Assembly: GCA_022494885.1 (NCBI GenBank) | Contig: JAGVSM010003489.1 | Coordinates: forward strand, 1-64,000 | Length of the DNA stretch: 64,000 bases | Origin: Micrasema longulum | Taxonomy: Eukaryota > Arthropoda > Insecta > Trichoptera > Brachycentridae | Reading direction: 5' to 3' | Part shown: positions 22,485-37,400 of the stretch, piece by piece | How positions within the stretch are numbered: the stretch's first letter is position 1 | Layout: each line of letters begins with the position of its first letter | Made by a program: the position numbers and the translations under genes | Notes under the pieces: model-generated | The model's input: the letters and a program-made list of their open reading frames with translations, nothing else | Told to the model about the DNA's origin: nothing | Databases searched by the model: none

Positions 22485-25400
22485 GTAAATCAAAATAATT
22501 CATAAATAAGTCCCGTCTGCCGTTGACTACGTGACATACATTTAGCCCAATTGATTGCATTTATGTGGACTTTGTACATACATTGTATATTTAGCTGGTC
22601 AACAATTCCGATGGGAAGTTCGTTACGATTAATTTATGATAGCAAATAGTAAAACGATTTTGATTTTAAATCTGGTGTTTAGCTTCGACTCTCCTTATTT
22701 CTATCCTTTTTATCAAATGTCACGATCGTTCTTGAAGTAATTTGGTAATTTAACCTGCCTGCAATGATTTTTATTTGACATTTTATTTATTTATATAATG
22801 CCAGCGAATCTCAAACATTTTATATGCGTGCGCCGCGCCGTTTGCGGTAGGCAAGCAGAATGAACGAAGAGTGTCAAAGGTCGCAGCTGTCACATTCCAA
22901 AAAAATAGTCATTCGTTTGATTGATTATCCTCACGTCGAATTTGTTCGATTTCACCATATAAATTAGAAACAACCCTTATTCATTGTTTTGTTTCTTCGT
23001 TTTATCAGTTAGTAGGTACTTATTAAAGGCCTTCGATTACAATAAGACTGTCAGACATTTACCGATGTTTGTCAACATTGCTATCTAGAATTTTCCATAC
23101 AAAAATGTAATATTAGTGAAAGTACAATGATATTTAATCGGATTATGGTCCCTGGCTAGTGTTGTAGTGTAGTATAAATGTCTGCCTTAAAACAGGTTGT
23201 ACCTAGTTAGGTAGACTACACATACAGATAATTTTTTTACTATACTATAAGAAATTGTAATGTTTGTTAATAAACTGTTCTTATTATTTATGATGATGAT
23301 ACATATATATTCATTATATTTCATAAAAAAACAAACAAACCATCACGCCGTTTCGCCGTAGGGGTAGGCAGAAAGGATAAAACGCCATATCACTCTATAT
23401 TTGCATACAGACCTCGCTTCCTCTACATTCATACATCTTCTCATGCACGCACGCCGATTATTCCTACTTTTGACATGTCCATCTTCAAGTATTTGATGGA
23501 CTTGATCGTGCCATGTCTTTCTCGGCCTTCCTCGTTTTCTGCATCCATCAACATTCGCATCGTTAATCCTTTTAGCCGTTCTTTCGTTGTCTATTCGCTC
23601 TACATGTCCAAACCAACGCAGCACCCCTTTCTTAATTCTGTCGATAATGCATATCTCAGATTTTTTACGCAGTTCACGGATCTCGACATTTGTGCACCAA
23701 TCATACATCGTTTTGCCACAAATTCGCCTGAGGGATCGCATTTCGACAGCATTTAACCTAATTTCATCAGCATTTTTCCAATTCTATACTTCGCTCCCAT
23801 ACATTAGAGACATACTAGAACTCCATTGTGAACTGCTAGTTTAGCCTCCTGCGATATTACAATTTTGATGGTAGATTTCTCGTGTATCGTCTCGTGTCGT
23901 CTGTTTTCGGAACATTAAACTTCTTATTTAATGGCCCAGTCATTTTTATCTTATTTCTTTCAGCTATTATTATATCGTAATGTTCATATTTGCCCACAAT
24001 TAACACACCTTTATTTACATAATTTAGAGTTTAATTCGCTTCACGCTTCGGTTGTATCGCGACGAAAATAATCAGAGATTATGTTATACGAACGAGTTAA
24101 AAATAATCCAATGCGCCCGATCTAACTGAGTTTGCTTAAAATAGAACTCTGTTGCCAATTTTACTAAAATTATTGGTACTTTCCAACAGAGTTCCGCGTT
24201 CTGCACTCAACATCTGCGTGACCTCATCACAATGAGGAACTTTCAACCCCACGAATTGGATAGGTACAGAAAAAAATTTCTTTCGCGCGGTAAAAATTAG
24301 AGCATTAAATTATTCGGCAAAGTTTCTCGAGAATGTACGAAAAAAATATCAAAAAATATTTTATTAAAAACGAACTACATTGAACGACATCACTAGTTCA
24401 TATCAGTCAACAATTGAAAATAGAGTTCTGGAAGATTTCTGGTTTACTTACCGTCAACGGACCAATCGGCAGAACTGACCGAGAAGAAGCGGAAGAGAAC
24501 TTGAGGCGTCATCGCGGAGTAATTTTAGAAATACGAAACTTTAAAAATCATCGCGCTGATAATACGATACATAAAAATTCAAAAATAAATTCGGCTCGGA
24601 TAGTCTATTAATAAATAAAAAATATATAAAAACGAATGAACTCTCTCATTCCGTAAAAAAAGATTCTGCGTGTTTTTTCCATTTTCAAAACGACAAAATG
24701 CAATTTAACATGGCACTCCGTATGACATACCAATACCAGGGCCCCGATTTCAATGGGAAGATAACAGAGTTATCTTCGATTGCTCCCCATAAATAACAAT
24801 TGAACTTTGCTATGCAGAGCAGCCAGTCCACAATTTTGAAAATGAGATATTGATGTTATCAAAAGCAAAGGGTATATTCTGCTAAAAAACAGCCAGACTG
24901 CTTTCATACAAAACTGTATTAATCACATTCGGAAAAAGGTGTCGATCACAAAACGATATTTCACAATTTGCAGAAAACACTCACAAAGCTAGAAAAATCT
25001 TATGGTACTTTAAAAATCTTTTAAACTGGTCAAATACATAGTAAGATTCTTGTTTGTAATATTTAAAAAAAACTTATTTATTTATTGTTTATCGTTTGTT
25101 AAAGTCAAAAACATTCCAACCAATGTAGACTTATAATTCAATTTTCAATGAAATGGCTATTATCCTCGTGCCTGATTTTCATGGCTATTGCTTTCTGTAT
25201 AACTGTGTCAATGATATTTGCAATAAAATGAGTATATTTGCACGAACATTTAAAGTATCTTTATCGGTAACCTATAATTGAACATGTTTAAAAGAAAAAA
25301 TGTATCATTTTCGTACACAAATATCGGTTTTTCTTTATAGACAGTCGAAGATAACTCTGTTAACTCTCCATTGTAATCGGGGCCCTGAATTAAACGACCG

Positions 25401-28400
25401 ATTTCTGATCTTAGCTACATAATGGTACTTGTAAAATTGAGGGGCAAATGATTAATGTTTCGGGTACTTGAGTATAACAAATCGATACTTGAGTTTATGC
25501 GGACAATCTCTACATTAGATTACTTTCCCTTTTCCGATAAGCTAACTTATTATAGCGTAATATTATATCATACAGCGTATGTGTATGCATACGGTAAATT
25601 CAATCCTAAATTCGTCGTTTTATATTTTATAAATACAATTTTCCCTAAAAAAACATTACGATTTTCCCCCACGATCGAGCGGAATGAATGCAATGTATTT
25701 ATTTGAGTTAATTGTGCAGGAGAAATTTTAACAATTAATAAGGAAATTCAGTGGTTTTAAAATATTTTTTATTATTCCAAATTATGCCAAAAATATTTTT
25801 TTATTTTTTTTATCCATCGTATTATCAGCGCTATGGTTTTTGGAATTACCTCGACCGTGACGTCTTAATTTCTCTTCCCTTTCTTCTCGATGAGTTTTGC
25901 TGATTCATCAGTTGACTTCACGTAAACTGGAAATCTATCATAACTCTCTTATCATTGGCTGATTCGGGAAAGAAATAGTAACGTCATGCAAAGTAGTTCG
26001 TTTTTATTAAAATCATTTTTGTTATTTTTTTCATACATTTTCTTTTATTTTGTTTGTGTTTTTATTTTACCGAAAATTCTCTACATCGCTCTTTTATTTA
26101 CTTGGTTCCATACTAATATGTAATTTGGGCTTCTTGGCCTGTTGTGATGCAAAAAAATGCAAATGTGAAAGTGTGTTTGTTTGTGTTTCCTTCACATCTC
26201 AACGAAACAACCGATTGACATATTTTTTTGCATAGGGATAGCCGGACAGGCGAGAAGTAAAAAAGGATACTTATTTTTCGTCTCGAATTAAAAAATGTAC
26301 AATAAAAAATATATATATGAGCAACATTATTTGAAAAAGAGTAGGCGGTAAGGTGGGATGTCAAAAAGAATCAGAACAGAATAACGATGCTACATCGCCA
26401 TAGACTAACAGATCGTCATATTTTTTCCAGGACCGACAACCGATACAAGCTACTTCTATCTCAATATTCCACCGGGAAAATTCTCATTAATAAACGACAA
26501 ACTAATTAATTACCTAACTAAAATCTCCCTAATACCAATTTTTAAGTATTTTATTGTCATGTTATATTTAAGTAAAAAATAAGGTTCAATAAATAGTAAA
26601 CAATATTTTTTTAAATCCCGAATTGAAGAACTCCACGCTTGAAAATATAATTAGACTCGCTACAACAAATGCTGTGTTGTTCAACAACTACAATGCTCCC
26701 ATTTAATAACATAAGTACGTGTAAGTGAATATTTATTTTTATAAAATAGAAATTAAATAACTTTATAATTTTCTGTTTTGGCCCCTAAAATGTTTGCTGA
26801 AGTAAAAATGCCCCGCGGCCTAATAGCTCCTTGCGCTGTTCATCACTATGCTCCTCGCGCTGCCGCCCACTCGTCCGATGTTGCCCTCTCTGCACACACA
26901 CGGCTCTACTCGCGCAAATAATCGCGACGCTCCGCACTTTTCATTTGTGTTTGCTATACAATGGACGATGAAACTGTGACAGCGTGCGCGCTATGCATTT
27001 TTAGTATACGTAATTATATCAATGTCATACAAAGAAATATACATAATTCAAAAATGACTCGTGCGTCTCGTGTGAGCGCTCGATGCGCACTGCGACCGCG
27101 CGATTATGTGGCCAGCCACTCGCGCTCAAATTGCCGGTCCTTTTACTCGCGCTAAAAAACCCGACAAAATAGGGAGTGGTGGGCACGGCGAGGAGCATGA
27201 CGTGCGGCATGACGAGTAATGTTGTCACACTACTCGTCTCATTTCCTCGCTACTTCCCATGCCACTCGAGTTTGTGGCAGGCCCATAAAAGTACTTGGAC
27301 AGCGCTGATTTGATTTATTGACATGTCTGCGTGTGTCTCAAAATTGGAAATTTCGGCTTTATTTCACTGTTGCTTTGGACTAGCGATATGTAAAACACTA
27401 ATTAACTGTCATAATTAGTTTAACAAGAGACAGTGTTAGCAATCAAAAGTTCTATCACGCCAAAAACTACACCCGTTATTAACCAATAGAAATGACTTAC
27501 ATGTATATAAATAGGAGTTAATAATAACTAATTATTTATTACCTTAGTATAATATGAATGTATGCCAATAGGCATGCCATGTTGCAAGTTACTAGAACTT
27601 AGTATAATATTATGAGATCAGTCTACGAGTATAGACCAGCGGTAGCCAAGTAGCCGTTGTTCGAATTCATCTGATCAGTTATCCGTTAAATATTTTTTAT
27701 AAATTATTTTCTTGATTTTATGTATATGAACAAAATATTTATTTATTTATTCATTTACACTCTTTATCAAAATACAATTCCATGTTCACTTTGCCCAGCT
27801 AACAAGGGTACATACCCCATTCCAAGCTAGGCAATTACATTTTAATACATTATAATAGTTAACAAATTAATATAGAACACAGACAAACAAAATATAAACT
27901 TATTCGTATACACATTTTGATACATATACATACAGTCATACACATATATACACACATATATATATATATACACATGTACATACACACACACGTACATACA
28001 CCCATGCGCATACACATACATACATTCATAAAAACATAGACAATTTATTTATGCGAAACTTCATGGTTGTCATCTATAAATATATATTTTTTAAATATTC
28101 CTTATTTTTTATATTTTATTTTCGACATCCAGTAAGAATCTCCAATCCGTGGCAGGCATCAAATTTCCTGACTCCCTACGACCAATGTCATGAAAAAGCG
28201 AGGTCAAAAACTTCCGTAACTTGACAACACTCCCGTCTTTCCACGATTCTGGCAAAAAGTTATGGACCTTTTTGCCTACGTAATAGTGTTGTCTCGATGC
28301 CAGAACAGTGTTGACCCCTTCACTTAGTATCAGATCCCTATTAGAGTATCTTGTATTATAGTTGTGGTTGACGCTTGGGTAAATGTCTCTATTTATGTGT

Positions 28401-31400
28401 GTAACCACTACCGTTCCCAATATATACTGTTGAATAATATTAAGCACTCTAAGTAACTTGGATAACGAAATGTTTTTTTAAAAAGTATTATAAAATTTAT
28501 CTTTATATATTTTTTATATTCGTATATACAGGTGTTCTTTAAACCCTGTCACATCCGAAACCACGATGATCGGTATGGGTAAGAAGACATATTAGCATAT
28601 TAAAAAAATATTTAGAACAAAGAATTTTTTTCAAAACAAAATATTTCAAAAATCAAATGGTTGCTTACTTCTGCAGGGGAGAGGTGAGGGGAGCGTGGCG
28701 CAGTATCAGATTCCCCCTCCCCCCGCCTCGTTTCTCCCCTGCAGAAGTAAGCAACCATTTGCTTTTTTTATATTTTGTTTTTTATAAAAAATATTTTAAT
28801 GTGCCAATATGTCTTCTTGCTCATACTGATCATCGTGGTTTCGGATGTGACAGGGTTTAATGAACGCCCTGTATTTTTATGCATTTTATGTTTTATATAT
28901 TTAGAGAGAAGTGTGCATTTATCGGATACCTTTTTTGGCACCCTTGAAATGAAGAAAATTGTCTAAATTTCTAAAAATTCTGTGCGAATCCTAGTACCCA
29001 GTGCTTGTCGTATCTGTACAATTAAAATAATTTAGCGACTATGCTTAAAGATTTACATGGATAAATATGAAAAAGAAGATTTTGTCTTAGAAAAAAAGAG
29101 GTCCATTATATCGAATACCCGGTAATAGAAAAATTATTTTATTGGGTATTCACTTACATACCAGGCAACGCCTGAAAATGTTATTTTTCAATTTCTATAC
29201 TTCTTCATGGAAAATAATTCAATTAGATGAATCTCACCCGCATAAATAAAGGTTTCAGCTCTTTAACTTCACAAACATAAACAGATAAAAGAATTGAAGG
29301 AATATAGATGTGGGCAGAATGGTGAATGTTACACAGTGTGTAAAGTGGCCACTTAAACCAGCCATTGACAGGTCATAAGCCCTGTAGATGCCTAGACTTC
29401 AAGATTACCTTCTCATAAATATTCTTCATCTCTGTTGTAATATGTTAATAAATGTTAAGTATTAATTTGTTTTAAATGCTATCTTTTACTTACAATTTTA
29501 TTTACACGTATGTATATTATTGTATTTGCAACTAATATGTAAATGACACTAAGTGCTGTTTATTTTTAAAGATAAAATAAAAATAATCACACTTAAGAAA
29601 TGTCCCACAAATTTGCAAAGATGGTTAAACCATATTTCCACCGTTATTGCTTTTCTATACTTCAAAGAAGCACCGTTTTCGCTTGACATACGCTCATACG
29701 TTGGATTCCTCAAGGTTGGCAAAATCCAGCTACAACCGTGATTTTGCTACCCCATCGAAATCCCCCTCGTTTATCCGATTGTAATGCATGCGTAATAAAA
29801 AAAAACAATTAAATGCATGGCAACGTTTATGACAAAACTCCGATTAAATCATTGGTAGATCGCACGGGCTCAGGAAACTGAAGAGTAGATCTCGGGTCTG
29901 ATCGAGTTGACCACCACTGCTATAGACTACACATCATACTTAATTTGTATGCACTTTAGTTATTCAAATCACCTTGAAAATAGTACTTATCTCTAACAAC
30001 CATTGATAAAACTAAGCACAGTGGACTCTTGATAATCTGCCATGTATTGGACTGAAGAAGATTCGTTTTTCTTTTTCAGGATTTTTACCCAAGAGTATAT
30101 CTAGGTCCATTTCACACAGCTGTATTCTTCTTCCGCGTTGACACATAATATTTATGTATACTTATAATTTTTATATATTTTTTTATTGATGCATACAAAT
30201 ACATATATAAATATATACAAAAAATAATAATAACGTATCCCAAACTCTATGAGGCTAAGGGCCGGTTGCATCAAAGTTGGTATAAATTTAGTTTAAAGCT
30301 AAATATTTAAACTTAGTTAAGGCTCAAAATCTGGTAACTGAAAAATTCCGTTGCATCAACATTATTTTAGTTAAGTTAAAGTTAAGAATGTTGCCACTGT
30401 AAAGGTTCAAGTTTCACCCTAAAAATTGTTGGGATTTTTGCGCAAGCACGTACATGTTTATTTACATGTAGCAATACACATGCCCCGCGACGCGTCTTTG
30501 GGCACAAACGTTTAAATTTCGTTCCAATTTTCAGCGTGTGCGAAAGGGCGAAGCAACACTGCGCATTCGGAGTAGAAAAGAACAAAAGGGACATCGTATC
30601 GTCCTTTTTGAACTAGATTTAAAATTAATAGAGCAAAAGCTAAAACAAAATGAAGAACTTTTTACTCTAGAAATAGAGCAAAAAAATGATATTTTTCGGC
30701 CCAGAAAGGGTTAGCTAAGCTCAATCTAACTCTATTTAAAAATAAATAAACAGCATTTCAATACAGTGATGATTTAGATTTATTTTACTCCACGCCGCTG
30801 ATGATCAAGTCCTGTGTTTTGAAAAATAATTAACAATTAAAAATTCAAATAATTATTAGTTCTTCACTTTTTTGACATTCGAAATCTTGCGATAAAGTCG
30901 GACTCTGCCCACAAAAAATGGTCCGTTCGTGGTTTGAACATTTTATTTTTTCGGTTTAGAATATACTCGATGGTAAATTCGTCATCGGAAGACGAAATGT
31001 CGGATCTGTGAAAAGTTGCACAAAAAACATTTTGTGCAACTTTTCACAGATCGATCAATAGATTTCAACACTCACGACGCTTTTTTGACAGATGGCAGAT
31101 CGCATTTAACTTTAAACGGTCCCCTGGCGGCCGGTTAAATAAAAGTAACTTTTTTGTTAATATTTAGTTAACTTTTTTTGATGCAACGCATTTTGACATA
31201 AAAGTAACTTTTATTTGACTTTAGCCCTGACTTTAACTTAACTTTTGTCGATGCAACCGGCCATAAGGGCCCTGCGTTGGTTGAGTTGGGATACAAAATA
31301 ATGGAAAGTGGAAGCATGTACATAATTAAATACTCGTAATAGCAAAAATAAAAAATAATTATTATTACACAAACATACATCTATTTCAATAGACGTCTGT

Positions 31401-34400
31401 ACAACACGCTTAGTAGTATACAGGGTGCTCTTTAAACCCTGTCACATCCGAAACCACGATGATCAGTACGGGCAAGAAGAAATATTAGCATATTTAAAAA
31501 AAATATTATGAACAAATAAAACTTTTGAAAATAAAATATTTAAAAGAACAAATGGTTGCTTACTTCTGCAGGGGAGAAGTGAGGGGAGCGCTGCCGCGCA
31601 GTGTCGGCGCATCAGACTCCCCTCCCCCCTCATTGTTTCTCCCTGCAGAAGTAAGCAACCATTTGCTTTTTTGAAATTTAATTTTTTGAAATTTGTTAAC
31701 CAAAATGTTAACGAAAAGCCGGACTGTAAATGAAAAACGAATTTCATTCAGTGTTGTGCTTGGGAAATATTTGAGAAAGGATAGGAACATGGAATGGACA
31801 CCTACCTTTAATATGATCTGAATGTTCTTCAATTTCTGGCACTGGATGACAAAATGAACTATAAAATGTAGCAATGTTTTCCACGACGCGCGACGATTCC
31901 AACCACTTTTTTTCCGATTTTATGTCAAGTCGTTTTAAAAAAATATTTTAATGTGCCAATATGTCTTCTTGCTCATACTGATCATCGTGGTTTCGGATGT
32001 GACAGGGTTTAATGAACACCATGTATAAATCTATGCAATACCTCGCAGCAGTCTCTTGCAATGGTCTCTTCCCTTAGACAAAATTCAGACTTGTACACTC
32101 TTTCTGAAAATGGCTTTCGTTTTGGAGAACTTAATATGGAGACATTGATTTACTTATTTATGAAAATTAAACAAAAAAATGCGTACCGAATTATTGTATT
32201 TTTTAAATAATGTATTATATGAGCTATATGCTAATTTTATGCTTTCTCTTCAGTGTTTTTAAATCTTTTTTATTGTTTAATAAATTCCTGTATTTATATA
32301 AATTAACATGTTGGAAACGCTGACCTGCGGACATTGCCCATAGTCAATAATATGCTGTGTTGTTATCATAATTTAATTAGATAATAACAGACTCCAAACT
32401 TTAGTAACTTGTTTGTTATTAAATTATAAAACAGATATAGTAATTAGTTCAACTAAACATTTTTATTATGTTTTTCTTATAAATATATCAGCTAGCATAC
32501 TTATGGTAATTATAATTTAAAATATAAGTATTTAATATCACTTTAAAAAGTGTGAACTAGATTGACATCGGTATCTCTATATAGTTAGATACATAGAATT
32601 AAGAATAGTCCAGAAGGAGCGTAGAATCATATTTGAATACATCGGACTGTGTCCAATAATCCCCCACTATGCCCTACTTTCGCCGCGCGCATTCGTGATG
32701 TCGCCGCGTAATGTTGCTTGATGGGAAAAAATTATCATAACACAAATGTAAGGTAAAAAAAAAAATCTGTTAATTTCTCTAAAATTTTATTGTGCGCGCG
32801 GAAACATTGATTGACACAACAGAGTAGATAAATAAAGGGTCATTTAATAAGAGTAATTGAATTTATGAACTTTGAACTTAAAATATAAAACAAATTTTAT
32901 TTTACATAAAACGGATATTTTTATATCATGTTAAATAATATTTGATGTTTTAAAGATAATGTCGTTCAAATGTCCCCCACGGCGTTGTTTTATACGAGGT
33001 CTAATTTTCATTAGTTCTTTCATTAGATGAGCAATGTAAGGTAAACAAATTAACTACCCTGGCAACACTAACGAAATGTTCATTTTGTTTCTTCGACAAT
33101 CTGCCAGATGGAAAAATAATTCATTTTTTAAGTAATGCATTTGCTACTTAAACATTCGTTTGCTAATTACACATGAAATGTGATACCATCCTGTTTTTTG
33201 GCAACACGGCATAGTTGAATTCAAATCAGGAGTTGCGTACTGAGCGACGTCTACAAAGAAACTAATGGGTAAACGTAAACCTACTCATTTATTAGTAGTT
33301 TATTCGCCTTCTGTTTGATCCGAGTATGCGGTTTCTGGACTATTCTTAATTCTATGGTTAGATTTTATTTTGAGCAAGAATATTAAACCAGCCAAAACCT
33401 TTCTGAAGCCGAAACTGAAAATGTGATCTAGACGATGTTTTCTAGACAATCACAATAGTTAATTATATAAGCATATAATCCATTTCTAAATATTAAAGAA
33501 TTAAAAAAAATATTTTGAACTGATTCAATTCGCATTATATGAATATTATAATTTGAAGACCATATAATTAAATTAAATTCAAGAAAGCTACGAGCGAATG
33601 ATTTATAAAGTGTAATATGGAAATATCACATACTACGAATACCGATTAAAATATATGAAATGGATTTAGACTAATTAATTGTATTTTTAAAATGAAAAAT
33701 GTTTTCATACATAAATGTAAAAAAGAAATTCAATAAAAATACGAAAAACGCGACGTGTTGTTGGTTGTTAAAATGTACAGATTCGTGATAATGTTCCAAA
33801 CAAAATTTAATGGCTAGGAACAAATAAACATGAATCGTTACGTATTAGGGGCGTGGCTCAAGGAATAATATTTTTTGCTGGAATTTAAAATTATAAATTA
33901 AAAAATATCTTTTATGCTATTAATAATTAGAAGAAAAAAATTACTGGAGAGTATTTTATAGACCTACATATATTGCTTTAAAAATGTAAAAAAGGTCCTA
34001 TTTCTCTATCATAGTTTTGGGTCGTTTAAAGTTAATGTTTAATTATTTTTTTATCTATTTTTTTTAACTCGCTGTTTCAAAGCCGTGTAAAAAGAGGTTC
34101 CTGTGTAATTTATAAAGAAAAAAAGTTGTCATTTAAAAAGTCATCATTTTATCAAACAATCTTGTACCTATTTTTGAGTAATTTATGACATCTCATCAAG
34201 TACTTATAAATGATACACATAATCCACTTAAAATGGCATTCAAATTATTTTTTAAATATCTTGAGATAATACTTTATGTGATAGGTACTTATGTTTAAGT
34301 GCTTTTATCAATTAATTAATTTTTTTTTTTTTTAAATCACGTTTTTTTAATGTTTTTTTAAGTAGTATATTTTATTTGTCCGTCCCATGGTGTAGTGGCC

Positions 34401-37400
34401 AAGGTGCTTGCATCACGTAAAGGGGTTTCTTATGTGATTACCGGTGAAATAGCAATTGAAAAAAAAAACTTTAAAAATCTCAAATGTCATAAATTAACAA
34501 TGACTTAGGTTATTACGTCTTATAAAGACATAAAAGCACCGAGAAGAGATAAAATTTCGTAAATTTTGTATGAACGAGGCATATCCAGAAAGAAAGAGTA
34601 GGTACTCAATTTTTGTATTGAAAAAATATTACAGTACATTGTTTGTATATACAGGATGTTCATTAAACCCTGTCACACCCGAAACCACGATAATCAGTAT
34701 GAGTAAGAAGACATATTGGCACATTAGAATAAATGAGATTTTTCTCAAGCCCAGGGCCCCGATAACAATGGGAAGTTAACAGAGTTATCTTCGACTGTCT
34801 ATAAAGAAAAATCGATATTTGTGTACGAAAAAAGTATAGAGTGACCCATAATTAAACATGTTAAAAATAAAAAAAATTATGCATATTCTGCTTTTCATAC
34901 AGAAAATTTAATTTTAGGTGGCCTCGATTACAATGGGAAGTTAACGTTTATATTCAATTTTATCTACAAAGTAAAATGAATTTTTTGTATGAAAAACAGA
35001 ATATGCATACATTTTTTCTTTTTAACATGTTCAATTATAGGTTACCTGTAACGGACGGTTAAATATGTGAATGAAATGCAATAATATAGTTAGGGCCCCC
35101 GGTATCTGTAGGCTAAATGTTGGACCCACAATAAAGGATGAATATTCCACTTTCGGGTCTGACTTTAGCGATACCGGGGTACTATAGAGCAGAAATTTGT
35201 GTTACAGGCCCTAAAAAGGGCCTGAATCTAGACGTTTGACCCGTTATTGCCCTAACATGCATTTGTATAAAGACTAAGGACTGCCTTAAAAAAGGCATTT
35301 TGTAATTGATGTGGCGCGTGCGGCGGCTCCCAGCGAAGTGACCGGGCCGAGCGCCGGCACCTCCCTATATGCACTTTGGGGGAGGCGCGCCGGCCGGGTA
35401 TAGTGGGAGCGGTATTTCCCCCCCCACTCCCGTATTGGCCTAACGCCGGTTCGGACGCAGGTAGCGGGAGCCCGCAACACGCCCTATATAATGTGTACAT
35501 TTAAAACAATAAACATTGAGTTCGCCTCGAGACATCAAGTTAGTCTGATCGTTTCATTTCGTCACCCCGCCCGACCTCCCGCTCTACTACTGGATCTACA
35601 CCTTGGACTTGACCATCGCTTCACCCCAGGACTACGAACCAGTATCTTCCACCGACCTACGCAGTGACACCGGACTTGAGAGGAATTTCGAGACTTCATA
35701 ACTTTCGGGATTTACGACCCCGAGAGCGACGACGGCAGCGAGACACGGCCAACACCTACCCCTTGCTACAGGATTGTGGAATACAGTCCAAACTGTTACT
35801 TGTACAGTACATTACCGATGAAGACACTTTAAATGTTCATGCAAATATACTCATTTTCGTACACAAATATCGATTTTTCTTTATAGATTGTCGAAGATAA
35901 CTCTGTTAACTTCCCATCATTAAAGGGGCCCAGTTCTTCTGTGCTTTTTCTAAATAAATAAAAATAAATACCGATTTGTGATCTCCTTGAAATAGTAATT
36001 CAAAACTACGTTCATAACATTTGCATACCTTACTAATGGAACCTTTTTGAAAAGACCTTCAACCAAGTAAAGACATGAATTATAAACGCCTAGGTACTTT
36101 GGAAATAGCGTAGTTTAGTATTGATTGAAATAAAAATACGTTTTACCTCCAGCATGCCGTTTCCGCGTGGAGGTAGGCAGATAGGATAGGACGCCACTTT
36201 AGTCTGCCTTTGGGTACAGATTTCACTTCCTCTACATTCATACATCTTATTTTGACATGTTCATCTACCTGTTGAATTTGGTCATGCAATATCTTTTTCG
36301 GTCTTTCTCATTTTTTGCATCCATCAACAATAGCATCGTGAATCTTTATAGTAGTTTTTTCATTGTCCATTCGCTCCGCGTGTCCAAACCAACGCGGCAC
36401 TTCTTGACTTTGTCGATAAGGCTCGTCTCAGTCTAACATTATTGTACAGATCTCGACATTTGTGCACCTATCGTACACAGTTTTATATTACGTTCGTTCG
36501 AGAGATCGCATTTCGACAGCATTTCGCCTACTTTTGACTAAATTGTGAACGGCTAGTTTTGCCCCTGCTATTTAAAACTATACAAGTGTCCAGCGGCAGA
36601 TTTCCGAATTTAAAAAAATTATTAAAATAAACCAAAATTATTTATTACTATGAAGAGAGAAGACAAAAGTGTGCTTTATTTTTTAATGTCGACCATTTTT
36701 TTATACACACTCCGCATATTTTCAAAAACACGCCTACATAGTGCACTGAAAATTACGTTCATTTCAGATCGGATATTGTCTTTTATCTGTGCGATACTGG
36801 CAGGCTGATTTTTGTAAACGAAACTTTTGAGATAGTCCCACAAAAAAATCACATGGACTAAGATCAGGAGATCTTGCAGGCCAGGCGATGTCGACAAATC
36901 TGGAGATCATTTTTTCTGAGATAATGCCCCAGCTGCATTCATTGACGGGCAGACTGTGTGGGCAGTTGCGCCATCTTGTTGAAGCCGCGTGTTTCGATTG
37001 AAGAAAGAACCATCTTCAACGTGTTGTCTAAAAAAAGTGTCAATCATTTCGCAGTGTCTTTCAGAATTGACGGTTACGGGTGCGCCTCTCGTTTAAAAAA
37101 AAAGTGAGGCCCAATAATGCATCTCGCTGAAACGGCACACCAAACAGTGACTTTTTTAATGTGCAGTGGCATCTCATGCATTTCTCTCGGATTGTATGGA
37201 AGCCAGTAGCGACAGTTCTGTTTTTTGACAACTGTCGATATGAAAATGTGCTTCATCGCTAAAGAAGATGTTCCCCATTCGATAATCAGTCAAAAATCTC
37301 TCCAATATCTGTTCGGCATACGATTTTCTTGATTCATTATCATTATCTTATAACTTCTGCACGATTTCAATGTTGCAAGGGTGGAACTTTAATTTCTTCT

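Noticed and set aside
26961..27228. Small genes in the CpG-rich block
   Set aside because: Short overlapping frames on both strands with Arg-rich, low-information translations, expected from GC-rich DNA.
28529..28871. microRNA precursor
   Set aside because: The hairpin is far longer than a typical precursor and is a dispersed TIR element; small-RNA data would be needed to revive the idea.
35252..35500. Pro/Arg-rich coding frames
   Set aside because: They lie inside the solo LTR at 35047-35811 and reflect its GC-rich part.
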